Positions 11,201 to 24,408 of a stretch of 64,000 nt of DNA are shown one piece after another; the first letter of the stretch is position 1, and each line of letters begins with the position of its first letter. The stretch lies in contig SRSI01000044.1 of assembly GCA_005656395.1 (NCBI GenBank), positions 62,001 to 126,000 on the forward strand. The letters are read 5' to 3'. Source of the DNA: Strongyloides papillosus. Lineage: Eukaryota > Nematoda > Chromadorea > Rhabditida > Strongyloididae. The notes under the pieces were generated by a model. It ran no database searches. It saw only the letters and a program-made list of their open reading frames with translations, and was not told the origin of the DNA. A program made the position numbers and the translations under genes.

Positions 11201-13757
11201 TGATCATGATTATCTAAGACTTAGAAATAGTCAATTATGTAGAATAAAAAATTTGGAAGATAAATTACGTGGTAAGATGATGAAAGAGGCTGAAACACCA
11301 ACACAATTTAAAGCTGATCACATACAATTTTTGATGATGGATGTTGAATATGAGAGGAGGAGATTAAGGAGAGAGAAAGAAAAAGCAAATACAGATGAGG
11401 TTGAGGATATTATTGATAGGTCATTTGCTGATAATGGAAGTAATATTAATTTATTTAGTGATCTTAAAAATTATATACAAAAGAAACAAGAATCAATACC
11501 ACTGCCTCATAAACTTCATTTTAGTTATGATCTTCCTGAAATTGATCCAAGTAAATTTATTCCAAATATTCCTGATACATGGAAATCTCCATATACTACC
11601 GTTTATGATAGTTCTGATGAGGAACTTGAAGAGATTGAGGAGAGTGAATCAAGTTCAGAGGAGAGTGAAGAAGAGTCTAATTCTCCAGTATCATGTAGTG
11701 AAAAAGAATCTATCGAAAATATGCAGCAAGAATCAAGTTTAATATTTATTAAATCGACTGGACAATCTATTAATCCACTAACTTCAAGTAATGTACCAAA
11801 ATGTAGTACAACAATTCAGGTCGAGCAATCAATAACAAAAATTGGCAGTAATAATATATTAACGGAAAAAATTACAAAAAATGATCAAACATCTATTGCT
11901 GCAATGCTTCAAAAATTGGAAGGTTTAGATAACTCTGAAAATAACATTATTACCACCACATCTTCTGATGATATTAAAGAAGATAATCACTACCAAAAGT
12001 TATCGATACGTTTTTCAAAATCAAATATTATTAATGGTGATATACTTGCAACAAATACTAAATGTGCTAAAAATAATTTGTCATTGTCAACAGAATTAAT
12101 GTTAAATAATATGGATAATAGTATACCAGAAAAATCTAGTCATTCAAATATTAGTAAATTTACACCAACTCCAGAGGTATCATCGGTTATATCATCTAGT
12201 CAGTGTCTTGAAAATGTTAGTACATGTAGCAGTGTAATATCAGAGGGTGAAAAAGTTACCCCAAAATGTATATTAAAAATACCGAAAATAAATAATGATT
12301 TTAAAATAGAGGTAAATGAATCAGATGATGATAAAGATAGAAGGAAGCAAAAGAAGCGTGATCGTAAGGAGAGAAAGAAAGCTAAGAAACTTGAAAAACA
12401 AAGATTAATGGAGTTAAATGCAAGTGAGATGCATAATTCTTTTAAGAGTCTTTCTCCTACACCACGTTTGGTTTTGAAATTAAATAGAAATACTTCATTT
12501 AAAGAAACATCACAAGAAAAAAGTGATGACAAAAGTGTAATGGGTAGTGATGACAAAATGATGAAAAAAGTTGTCTCTCCAATAAAAATTGATAAGAAAT
12601 ATAAAGATGAAGGAAATAAAAGTGTAGTTAATTCATTTAAAAAACCTAAAAACATTGGAACTAACGATGTGAAGAATGTTAATTTTTTATTTAATGAAAA
12701 TATTTTAAGAAATCCTAAGGAGGAGGTCGTTAATAAGTATGAATCAAAAAAACGAAAGTCAGATGGACCAACAATTATACCATTAAAAATTCCCAAATTG
12801 AAATTACCAAAATTACCAGTTAATGATATGGTATCTAATGAACCGTCAATTCAGAAAATGACAGCTCAATTGAGCATTCCCAAATTAAAGATACCTATAT
12901 CAAATATTCCATGTAATGAAGGTAAAATACAAAAACTTTCTATTTCTAAAAAATCATTATCAACCTTACCTGGTAGTAGTAGTAGTAATATCACTGGATC
13001 ATTCAATACATTGATAGATGATAACATTTATACTTCTCATGAGTCTATCTCCACGTCTGATAATCCTAAAAAAGACAAAAAGTCAAAGGAACATAAAAAA
13101 GATAAGGATAAAAGTAGCAAGAAGGATAAAAAACATAAAAAGAAACATGAGGAGGATGAAAGAATTGTTGCTCCAATAAAATTATCATTAAAAAATTCTT
13201 TAGAACCTTGTCAAAATTCATCATTCAATACAATTAAAAGTACAGAAAAATCAAAGATTATACTTAACTTAAATAAAACATGGAATAATGAAGAGAGTAC
13301 ATTTAATGTGGTAGATGATAATAGAAAATTTCAAAGTACTTCCTCAAGATCATCAACATCTACAGATTCGATAAAAGCTAAAAATTCAGATTTAATATTA
13401 AAATTACCTAAAATAAAAAAAGAAACAACAACTACTAAACAAGATTCAAATATTGATGATATAGGTGTGGAAAAAATAAAACCACTAAAGTTATCATTAA
13501 AATCATTAAAAGAGAAGCAAACTGACAATCATGACATACCACCATTAAAAATTAAAAAAAAAAGCAATGTTGATAAGGAGACAAAAGAACACAAGAAGGT
13601 GAAGGATAAAAAGAAGGGGCACAATTCGTATCCAGTTCGCCCACTACATGGTACAAATCCAGTATTACCCCCACAGGAACGTTTAGCAAGTGCATATGCA
13701 GAGGTTGAGAGAAGAAGTATGATTGGGAAAGCACCTACTCTTATGAATTTTTCATAA
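8247..13757 (+). CDS. Large Q/N-rich protein with GLTSCR1/BICRA-type domain (probable ncBAF chromatin-remodelling subunit)
   Basis: Exons are 8247-8299, 8350-10754 and 10804-13757, giving 1803 residues. The ATG at 8247 is the first after an in-frame TAA. Residues up to about 800 are low-complexity, rich in Gln, Asn, Ser and Thr with many short Q runs. The conserved block is at about residues 885-1010: around VSTPFQSKSDVVRRLIPYSI and on through FERFDHDYLRL-like and MMKEAETP. It matches the GLTSCR domain pattern TPF-x-S-x-x-D-x-x-x-RL-x-PY-x-x-x-Q of GLTSCR1/BICRA and BICRAL. Those proteins are defining subunits of the non-canonical BAF (SWI/SNF) complex with BRD9/BRD7. The C-terminal half is acidic, then very Lys/Ser-rich with repeated short K-L-P-K-L-K-like motifs (IPLKIPKLKLPKLP type), and ends in a Lys-rich tail. 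Nuclear location is inferred. Domain assignment is fairly sure; one-to-one orthology is inferred. Confidence 0.82.
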
Positions 13758-16700
13758 TTAAAAAAAAAATTAATAATAATAATGTAATTTAAAACGTTAT
13801 CCTGGTTCCTGTGTTTTTTTAATATTAATTAATAGATTAAACGAAAACAAGGTATATATATTATAACAATATTATATACATGCAATTTTGAATAATCTAT
13901 AATGAATAAGTATGTTAAAATTCTTCGCAAAAAAATATATTTTGGTATTGTTATAGTGGTATAAAATATAAAAACAATACATGGAATATAACATTTTTTT
14001 AACATGGAAGTTAATAAGAAATATAAAACAAAATAAATATTAACTAAGATGCATCCACTGGCTTTTTGTGTTACTTTATCAATATCTAAAAAACAAAATT
14101 CGTATCTACTGATTATTAGTACATACTTATTTTGTCCAGAGCAAAAAACCACTGTTTTGATGATGCTTTTTTATGTCAATTGATACTATTATAACAATGT
14201 GAATTGGAAGCAAAATTATCATCAGAACCATTAACAAACTTATGTAGAATATTGGTATATGTGCACAAAAAAAAACAAACAAAGTTTTTGAAGAATATGT
14301 AAATAAACATTAAAGTAAATTTATACTCTACTATGTATGCCGTAAATTTTTTTTACATGAAAAGCATTTTTAATGGCAAAAAATACTTTTTAATTAACCC
14401 TATCTATATTTAATGTTAATTATTTCCAAAAAGAAAAAAGTATAAGTTTTTTTTTGGTAAAAAGTGAACTTATCGTGCCTTGCATAATTTTAACAACTAA
14501 TTTCACTAACTATTAAAATTTAATTATTTCAAAAATTGACAAAAAAAGATGATGTTCTACACTAAAATTTTGAATACGAGATCTTCTAAAAATACTATTA
14601 TTATAAAAAACCTCATTTATTATTATTATTTTTTATAATCGAAGTAATATATTTACTTTTTTACATCATTTGTAGGTGCTCATTTTAGGTACTTAATATA
14701 TTTTTAAATATTTTTTTTTACATTTGAAACAATTTTTTTTTGGTTTCTTAATTTCCGGTAAACATATTATCAAGAAATATGATTTATTGTATAATAAATT
14801 TTTGTATAATAAATTTTATATTTTGTATAAACAACATTATATTATTTATTAATAAATATCAACTATAAATTTTATATATAATAGAAATAAAAAAAAAAGA
14901 GTGAGAGGAATAAGATGAAAAATATCATACATAAAGAATCGAATTTTTTAAATACACATGATTATTTAAGCAAAAAAGGATATACAATCTATAAGTTGTA
15001 CTATATTTATTATATAGTAATAATTTTTCTATTTATACTTCAAACATATAATTAATTCTTAAAAAGACAAAGTAAATATGTATATTAAATTTACACTATA
15101 TCATGAAGAAAAAATACTTATTAATAAAATTTAACATAAATTTGGGAAAGATCTAAAATGAATATTACATGAATAAAATAAAAATAATTTATATCATTTT
15201 TTATACTGAACAATTTTTTAAATGTGACATTTTTGTAATTGATATAATATTATTAACATTTTATTATAGAAGAATTTAAATTTTTAATAATATATTTGTG
15301 ATATTACAAAATTTTGTATAAAAAGTAATGTAAAAGAATGTTATTGTGTAATTACATGAAAAATGTAGGTAAAATTGGATAATAGAAATATTTGATTCTA
15401 CACCTTTAAAAAAAATAATTTTTGATAACTAAAAAATATGTATATTATAATTATAACATTAATATTTGTTTATAAATTATATACATTACATTATCATTGT
15501 ACACTCTTTTTCTTAAAAAATACTTATATATATATAAATTTTTAGTACTCTTTATCATAAGGTTTATTTTTATAAACAATCATCATAAATGAACAATTTT
15601 AATTTCAAAAACATCCTTTTTAAATGATTTTTCTATTATTTTTTAATAATCAAAATTTAATGAATCACCTTATTTAAAATTTTTTATCATTAATATTAAA
15701 GAAAAATTTTTCATTATATTTATTTTTTTTGAACAAAGTACACTTTCAATGTAATACATTTTAATTATTCAATATTCCTTACCGTATATCATCATTTAAT
15801 GGTACACAACATTCTCCTAATTATTTCATACACTTTCTTAATTATCATAAATCTAAATGAAAGCAATGGTGAAAATATTATATTATTTCTATTATTATTA
15901 AAATGAAAGTATTTTTAGAATTTAATAAAGGGAAAAAAGTTTTATTATTATTAGAATATAACATTTACAATCCTGAGAATATTATTAATTATTTAACACA
16001 CCAAACAGATTTTGGAGAATCTCATTTTTTCATGTACAACTAAATATGAAATATTTTAACAAAAACATCTTTTTCTTATTCTTTTATAGTACATCTATCA
16101 ATATTGTATATAACATAATCATTAGATATACTATAACCAATAATTATATTTTCTACCATACTTTTATCTATAAAATATAAAATTAAGTATAAAGATTTTT
16201 TTAATAAATATATTATAATTTATAATAATAACAAATTTTCTCCTTTTTATCTTTTGTCATTAATGTGATATATTATAGAAATTATAAATAAAAATTTTTT
16301 GCCATTTATCAACAGTAGAGTTGGGAATATTTGGTTCATTATATTAATCTGTTTAACACACATAAACTTTTGATATTTTCTACATTATTCTTGTTTCTTT
16401 TCATTTTTACATAGCTTTCTTTTTGTAGAAAAAGAAGTTAATAAAAGACATGATATATATTTAAAATAATATGTTCTTACTAACTTTTAATGGTATTTAA
16501 ATATACATATATATGATAACACAAAATAAGTCATTATAATTATTTTGCATTTGTTCAAAAATATTCTTCAAAAATGAGTTTCTCCAAAAAGTAAACTTAA
16601 TTGTAGTTTTATTTGGTTTCAAATATCAAGTATATTTTTATAAATATTATAAAAATTTTTTTAATAACATGGATATAATTTTTAATCACAAATGCTTATT

Positions 16701-17854
16701 TTTTATAATATTATTCTAAATATACTAAATATTATGGATATCTATATAGAATAATGTCTTTTTTATTTTCTTGATAATGATTATTTTGATGAAAATTATC
16801 ACTATATAGATAATTAAATTTTTATTCAATAATATTTATCACACACCCTTTTGAATTTTAATCGAAAGGGGGATAGATAATGATTAGTTTATTTCTAACA
16901 AATTATCTATATTTTTGTTATTATAAAAAAAAATAATTTCAATAAACAGTCGTTTTTTTTGTATAATCTTTAATTTACGATAATATTATAGTAAAAAAAC
17001 TGGCATATAATCTTAATCATTTGATAAATATTCCAATTCATAATAAAATACTTTTAGGAAAAATAATTGATTTTTGTATCAAGCACGTACTTGATATATC
17101 TTTTTTTAAATTATTTGTCATGCATTAATCAATGTTATCCCTTTCATTCTATTGTTAATCATTTATAGTGTCATATATTTATGAAAGCTAAATGATAGTA
17201 ATTATTTTAACCTTTTTCTTAAAAGTTATTTTGAAGAATATTTTGTATTCTTCAAATAAAATTTTTATTATGTTTTCTTCTGTTTTTGCGTGACTGACTT
17301 TTTACACATAGAAAGATGTATATCTAAGTATCAATATCTCCTAATCATTCTCTGATATTATGTAGATAAATGTTTTCATAACATTTTTTTCCTACCCTTA
17401 AGATTTTATATTTTTAAATAACCATTATTTATTAATATATAGCTTTATATCTATATATTTATTATTAGAAAAATACAGACAACTTCTTATTGTCAATAAT
17501 AATCGTGTCATTAAACAATCTTAGAAGTCATTATTTGTGTAAATGAAAACTTTCTTTAATGTTCTTCCTCCATCATTAACCTTCATTAAAGGTCTTCATT
17601 ATCTGAGAAAAAAAATATTTTATTTTTATACGTTTACAACATTTATTCACTAGAAGTATTCACATCTTGACTCATCATATATTTATAATCTAAATATTAT
17701 ATATTATTTTTTTTAATATCACACAAAATCTTCCCCCCTCTCATCATTAAACTAGCCATAATTTTTTTTATATTTTATTAAATATAATATTTTTAGTAGT
17801 TAGTTGTAAAAGTATTCTTTTATTAACTTATTAATAAACCAATTAACTGACAAC
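13758..17854. other. Long AT-rich spacer downstream of the GLTSCR1-like gene
   Basis: It holds many homopolymer A and T runs and short AT repeats. The longest open stretch (13829-14152, minus strand) lacks coding-like composition and splice partners. No RNA gene or element ends were recognised. The last few hundred bases are presumably the promoter of the gene starting at 17855. Confidence 0.45.
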
Positions 17855-20800
17855 ATGGAGCCTTTTGTCTTAACAATAAATAATTCAGGTATATTCCATC
17901 CACCAAATGGAGGGATTCAAAATACTCATGAATTTATAAAATATAACGTAAGTTTTATTTTGTAATAAAAAAAATTACAAGTGATGATATAGAATAATTA
18001 ATATTTTAATAATTTTATGAAATTTTCACCAACTATATGGTTCTGTTTTCACAAAACATGAATAGAAAATTTATAAATTACCTTTCACACTATGAGAAAT
18101 AATTTTTAGTAATCTATTAAAGGCAATTTAAAATCATAAAATTGTTAACACATTGTCAAATACACTTAAATTTATAACAATATTAAAAATTTATATTATC
18201 TTCAACATTAATGTTAAAGTATTCTCAAAATAATTCCTTCTATTTTTTTATGTATTTTATCAGAAGTGTTACCTTATTTAGTTAAAAAGGTTATCGACAA
18301 TTAAAAGTATTTTTCATTCAAACATTGAACTATACTAGTATAACGTGCCATTATAGTTTATAAGTCTTCTCTTTATAATCTTCTAATATTCATAACAATA
18401 TTTTTAAGAATAAGAGAAGATTACACAAAATAAAAATCTTTTTACATTATAACTCTTACTCAATGAGCATGTTTCTATAAAGTTTAATTAGTAATTTGTA
18501 ATTAGACCTTCTATGTAACTCATGTTAGAAAAGCGATATTCTTCAGAAAAATATGATGATTTTAAATATATTTCAAGTGTGTGGGAAAAGAGATTATATT
18601 TTCTAATTCACAATTAATTATTTTATATTTTTATCTAATAATCTTAAACTACTGCGTTAAAATTCGTTTTGTAGTTGTTTAGAAAAAATTTAATTATTAG
18701 ATAATTAGAAGTTTAAAGATGATTTTTATTTGATTCTTTAATAATATTGAAATATTATAATTTTTATATCACTCTTTTATAGTTAAAATATATAGATAAT
18801 ATATGATTATCTCTTTTTTTTTACAAAATATTTTTAAAAGACATAAATTAATATTTACTATTAAATATACATCGGCATTTTACACAAAAATAGATCAAGT
18901 TTCGTAGGTCTTAATATTATAATATTAGTTTCGTTGTTCTCTTTTTTTATTTTTTGTTGTTAAAGGAGTAAATAATCATAGTTGTGTATATTTTATCACA
19001 TTGATACTTTGTTTAAATTTCCTTTAACATTTTTAAAAATTTTATAATTAATAAATATATTTATAATATATTATTTTCAACTCCTTATAGAGATTCAAGA
19101 AACAAAGATTAGTTATTGAAGATAAAAAGAAGTCTGTTAATAAGGAGAGTTTTATAGAAGTCTTATTATTCAATATCTTCAAAAGAGATTCATTAATAAG
19201 TGATATAAATTTATTCAAATTTTTTCACTGGAAAAGATTATCCTTTTTATTAAATATACTAGTATTATATTTAAATTTCACAAAAAAATTTATAAACTTT
19301 CATAATTTGAAATTTTATCATACAAATTGGTACATTAATATACCATTAAGTTTAACCTCTAAGAATGAGGAAAATATTTTCATAAGGTAAGTGATATTAC
19401 ATATCAACAATATTAGTTATAATCTTTAAATATATTCCTTTTTTACCAAAGATTATTGTCAGTATTAAATTTAAAAACATACAAGATTTTATGTATATAT
19501 CGTGTACATATTATGTTCTATTATGTAAATTATTTGAAAAAAAAGTGCTATAATGAAAAAAAAATTGTATCAATGTCTATGTAATTAAAAATTTAAAAAA
19601 ATTTTGTTGTGTAAAAATATCATATTTATATAAAAATATTTAATTACAAAATTTATCATTCATTTTTAGGTATATAATTAGTTCAATCTCCAAAAGACAC
19701 CATAGTACAATATATAATAATATATTAATTCGAAAAAACATCTTTTTATTGTTTATTAAATATTTCGCAATTAACCTTATGAATTTGGTTTATATTTCTT
19801 ATCAAATTTTTCTATTAATAATTTTACAATTTAACATACCATTCTTGGTTGCTTACATAATACATTCGCAAATCCCAAGGTATCGTCTAACTTTAACTTT
19901 ATTTTTCTATATTATCTTTTAGCACCTTATCAACATCTTGTCTTCATAATGAAGCAGAACAATGTTTTAAACAGTTATTTGAAAAAAATTCAAATATCTG
20001 TACTGATTATCAACTACATTTTCAGTGTAAACATTATAATTTTTTAGATGAATGTTTTACTAAAAAAGATGTACAATGTCCACCAGCAGTTGTTGGGAGA
20101 GCTGCAAGCACAGCTTATAAGAAAAGACGTATGCAATGTCAACAACAACAATTACGGTCATCATCAAACAGAGTAATATTAAATATTATTAATTTTTCAG
20201 TATTTTAAAATTTTATTATTTTTTATCTATTTCTAGAGGCGACATCAATATAAATCTTCTATTTATCGTCAAAATCCACCAACAGACCTTCAATTTATTA
20301 GTTACATAGGGTACCTTCAATCTATATGTATTACTAATACTACCAATTGCACAAGTGAAATGTTCCGCCAAGACATGGGTAGGTGTGAAGAAGACATAAA
20401 AAATAAGGCACTTGGTAGTGTTAAAGAAGCCAATAGGCATAATCTCTTACGGTAAAAAATGATAATAAGAAGATTATAATAATTAAATATTTTAATTCTT
20501 TCTTTTTGTAGAATGAAACTTCAGGCTTCTTCAAATTTGCTCCAGTATACGGAAACAAAACGTGATGAGGAATGCTTATTAATACGTTCCACATTAACAG
20601 ACATTTTTCAATTACATCAATCGTATTGTGTACAAGTAAGTAATTTTTGAGTAATTAAAATAAACTTTTCTACAACTTAGACATCAATAACGCGTTGTAT
20701 GTGTGAAAGACTTAATTTCGAATATTTTTGTAATATAAGCTGTTCTCGTCTTGAAGTTAAGAATGTTCCATTTAATCAAATATTAACATGGAGTGAATTT

Positions 20801-20908
20801 GAAGGAAGATTACGGTCAGCAGTTGGGTTTTCACAAAAAACATTAAAATTTACCACTAAAAGCTGCTTTATTATATTTATTATATTGTTTATTATAAAAA
20901 ATTTCTAG
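17855..20908 (+). CDS. Cysteine-rich secreted or membrane protein, family not recognised
   Basis: Seven exons join without breaking frame: 17855-17947, 19091-19386, 19670-19879, 19923-20172, 20237-20451, 20512-20635 and 20681-20908, giving 471 residues. The last four and a half exons encode about 16 cysteines in a spaced pattern (for example CLHNEAEQC, CTDYQLHFQC, TRCMCERL, CNISC). The C-terminus is hydrophobic, CFIIFIILFIIKNF, as in a GPI-anchor signal or tail anchor. Within exon 3 an ATG at 19779 starts a good signal-peptide-like sequence (MNLVYISYQIFLLIILQFN). The real protein may therefore start there (305 residues), and exons 1-2 may belong to another transcript or be a longer isoform. 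Exon 2 is K/N/F/I-rich but open for 98 codons, which is unusual in DNA this AT-rich. I recognise no named domain; a nematode-restricted extracellular protein is likely. Confidence 0.6.
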
Positions 20909-21037
20909 AAAAAAAAGACAATTTTTTCTACCGCAACAAAATTGATTAAATAACAAAGTTAATAATTTTATTGTAAAAAAAATTTATTATTAAAATAAAA
21001 AATATTGTTTTTATATTTATTAGGTAATTTTGATATA

Positions 21038-21765
21038 TTATGGGAGGATTGATGTAATTTTCTTGAAATAAGAATAACAACGATATATCACATAACTTGA
21101 CAGAAGCATTATAAATGTATAAACACTTATCAAAATATATCGTACCATTGATGGATTTGAATCTGATATCACATCATCTATAAATGAAAAATATTAATGT
21201 TTGATATCTTAAAAATAAAAATAATTTTATTACCTGATTCTTGGAATGTACCATAAAATAAAGAAATAATAATATACATTAAAGAGAATACAATACGCCC
21301 AATAAAACCAATTAAACTCATTATCAATAAGATTGTGTTAAGTGTTTTTAAACCTTGGTATAAAATAATTGTCAAACAAAGTTGAATTATGCACATAGGA
21401 ATTAGTATTATTGAGCTATAAGAAAATCCATGGACAATTAATTGTGTTATGTAGTATGAAGTTAAAACCACTAAACTTAAAATTTCCAAATACCCTATAA
21501 AATAGGCAACGGATTTGATGTTAAATAAATTGTAACAACATAAGTTATTGTGGATGTGAATTTTTGAGTTTATTCTTACCATCTCTTCATAATGATCCAA
21601 ATTAATGATGTAATTTGGAGATGTAATCAATTTTTTCGATCCTTTCATTTTCTTTTTTGAATATAAATTTGGATATGACTGGTAGTTGTTTGGTTTGACA
21701 ATAGAAATATTGTTAATTCTTCTTTGAAAATTTAATGTACCTCCAGGTTCAATGAATGTATTCAT
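21038..21765 (-). CDS. Small four-helix membrane protein, family not recognised
   Basis: Exons on the minus strand are 21765-21234 and 21177-21038, giving 223 residues. The first 75 or so residues are polar and basic with no signal peptide. Four hydrophobic segments follow (around SVAYFIGYLEILSLVVLTSY, SSIILIPMCIIQLCLTIILY, LLIMSLIGFIGRIVFSLMYI and MVRYILISVYTFIMLLSSYV), then a short basic tail ending YFKKITSILP. This layout is common in nematode tetraspan families of the LAPTM/MARVEL-like kind, but I see no diagnostic motif. A TTTTTAG site at 21782-21783, 16 bases upstream of the ATG, is a plausible trans-splice acceptor. The gene converges on the cysteine-rich gene with 129 bases between stops. 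Confidence 0.72.
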
Positions 21766-24408
21766 AATGTTCTTAAGATTTCTAAAAAGAAGTATATCTA
21801 TATTAATAAAAATAACATAACTAGACTATAAAAAGTAAGTAAACATTTATATATTTTTAATGGAAAAAATTGAAGGAAGAATAATATTGATAAAAATTTA
21901 AACGTATAGTTTGGGGGGACTTAAAATAATTAAATAATACAAATATAGGCATAAAAAAAAAACTTTTAATTTATAATATATTTTGTCCGAATATTTTCAT
22001 ATGTTTGACTAAATTTTTCAAAAGTTTATGACATATTATAGGACTACTTAAATATTTTATTACATTAAATTTAAACCAAAAAAGAGGATGAGGAGAAAAT
22101 TAATTATTCAATAAAATACCAAGTTTATGACATTTTTATGCTGTTTTGTTATTTAAATTTGATAAAAAAGAAGCCTAAATTGTATTAAATAAAATTATTT
22201 TTTTGTTTTGTTATTAAATATTTTAAAAAATTTTATTTTATTTCTAACTATATAAAAAAATGCATTAATAAGATTATCAAAATAAGTTACTTTATCCAGA
22301 TGGTAACGTATTATTACTATTTTTATAAAGTAAATATAGAATTTAACGATAAATAATTTGTTTATAGATTGGAGACCATCTTTATTATATATATTTAAGT
22401 TCTTAAAAAAATCGTTTGTTAGAATCTACTTTTTAAATTTTGTAATTTATATACCTGAAGCTACAAGATATATTTTAATTTGTAAAAGAAATTGAGTTCT
22501 ATCATTAATTTGTTTGCCATTACTTGAAAGCTTTTTTTATTTTAAAAAGAAATCATGTAATAAAATTGTTTCGAGTTTTTATATTATAAGTTTAGTATAA
22601 ATGTATTATAGGTAATTGGGCGAGAAAACAAATCAATTATTTTTCTTAACGATATAATTATTATAAAGGAGAAGATCATTTAACTCAATTAAAATAAGAA
22701 CTAAAAAAGATATATGCAGATATAAAATAAACCATTTTCAGTCATTGTACCACACAATTATGGCGTTCTACATTTCTCATAAAGTAACATCCAACTAAAT
22801 TTAAAACGAATAAAAATTCATTTTTCAACGCTGCACTGGAATAATATTCACCCAATTTTTCGAACATAACAATTGTATTGAATAGCAAGTGGATTCTGTA
22901 CGACAATTAAAGAAACACTGATCAGAAGCAGTATAACGATTCAAAATAAAAATTTTTGAATAATTTAAATAGAGCAAAATATGATATCAAAAGGTTATAA
23001 GATCATAAAAGTGTAGCTTTTTATAGATGAAAGCAACAAGCTGTGATTTTAAAACATGTACATAATATTTCTAATAAGTATTATTTAAAATAAAAATTTT
23101 AATTTTGAAAAGCTTTAGTATTTTAAATCTATTTTTTATTACACAATAATTTATTTTTGAAGAACCAAATGTATATTTGAAAGATAAACATATAATCACT
23201 TTCTTATTAAAAATTTCATTATAAAACAGTAATATAAATTTAGTTTTATATACTCATCAACATTCATCATTAGTTAATAACCCTCTATATATGCAATCTT
23301 TTTAATGATCTTTTTAGATAAAAATGACTTATTTATGAATAAAAATAATGCCTTAAGTCAAAAAGAAAAACGTTCTTTTATTCAGTTGTTTGTTTTTTAT
23401 TTGTTAACAATATGATTGATTTAACTAAATTATATTCTTTTTATCATTCCTTTAATTGTTTATTTATTCCATTTCTATTTGAAAAAAATTTGTTTATTTT
23501 ATTTATGAAAAATGTTATTCTTGTCAAAAAAATCATTTTATTTTGAGACATTTTATAGAAATCTTAAAATTACAAAGGAATAATAATAAAAGAGTATTTA
23601 TAGGTAATCAAAGTTGTAGTACTAAAAAAAATTTATATTTTTTCTATGATTTCTTTTTTTTTATTTTTTTATAGTCATCAGTAAAATAAAAAAAATCTGA
23701 TAAAGTCAAAAATGGTGATAAAATTAGAATACAATATATATGAATCATGTAAAAAAATGACCTTTGAAAAAATCATACATTGAATAAATATCATACAAAA
23801 AAAGCGTCAAGAACTATAAGAATTTTTTTTTAAAAATGTATATTAGATGAAACTTTTTTCGTACAATTATACAAAATTATAGAATGTTGCATTCAAAAAT
23901 AAATGATAGCAAAAAAATATTTTTTTAATGTATCCATTAAAAATTGTAATGCAAAAAAAGTATGGTAAAATTAATGGCATTATGTATGTATGTGTACATT
24001 AGCAGTTGTGCTTTTTTTTTGTTTCAAAAAAAAAAATTGTTAAAATGAAATATGAACAACAAAAAAAATGTGTTTCGATAATTATATATTTGATGTTTAT
24101 ATATAGACATTGACAATATGGGAATAAAATGATACAAAAAATGTTATAGCAAAACGAGGGCGTTTGCGAAGATACAATTTAGAAAAATAAAATGGGTATA
24201 TAAAAAGTAATATCAATTTTTTTAGTTATGATTTATTAAACAGTCATATTTCAGAATGGAGTTGGTTAATGATGATAGGTCTTTTTTATGAATTGTTAAT
24301 TACATTAATAAATCCATCTCCATCTATCTAACTATGTTAATGAAGGGTTTTTTGTCTCTGTAAAAAACAGTTTTGTAATTTTTACTTTAATTGTATTAAA
24401 GTACCAAA
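21766..24408. other. Spacer between the four-helix protein gene and the PKA regulatory subunit
   Basis: It contains dispersed repeat copy B (about 22610-23131). The rest is AT-rich with long A or T runs, and no coding exon was found on either strand. The right part (about 24180-24408) is presumably the 3' untranslated region of the minus-strand kinase-subunit gene. Confidence 0.45.
22610..23131 (+). repeat. Dispersed repeat, copy B
   Basis: It is homologous to 2940-3467 in the same orientation. The core GTGGATTCTGTACGACA at 22891-22907 is identical to copy A and is followed by ATTAAAGAAACACTGATCAG. The TTCACCCAATTTTTCG block precedes it at the same spacing. The right end, AGTATTTTAAATCTAT, coincides with copy A. 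There is no open frame. The overall match has many substitutions and small gaps, so both copies are old. Confidence 0.7.

Noticed and set aside
13829..14152. 107-codon minus-strand ORF past the GLTSCR1-like gene
   Set aside because: It lies in that gene's 3' flank, and its composition is that of translated AT-rich DNA. I found no splice partners.
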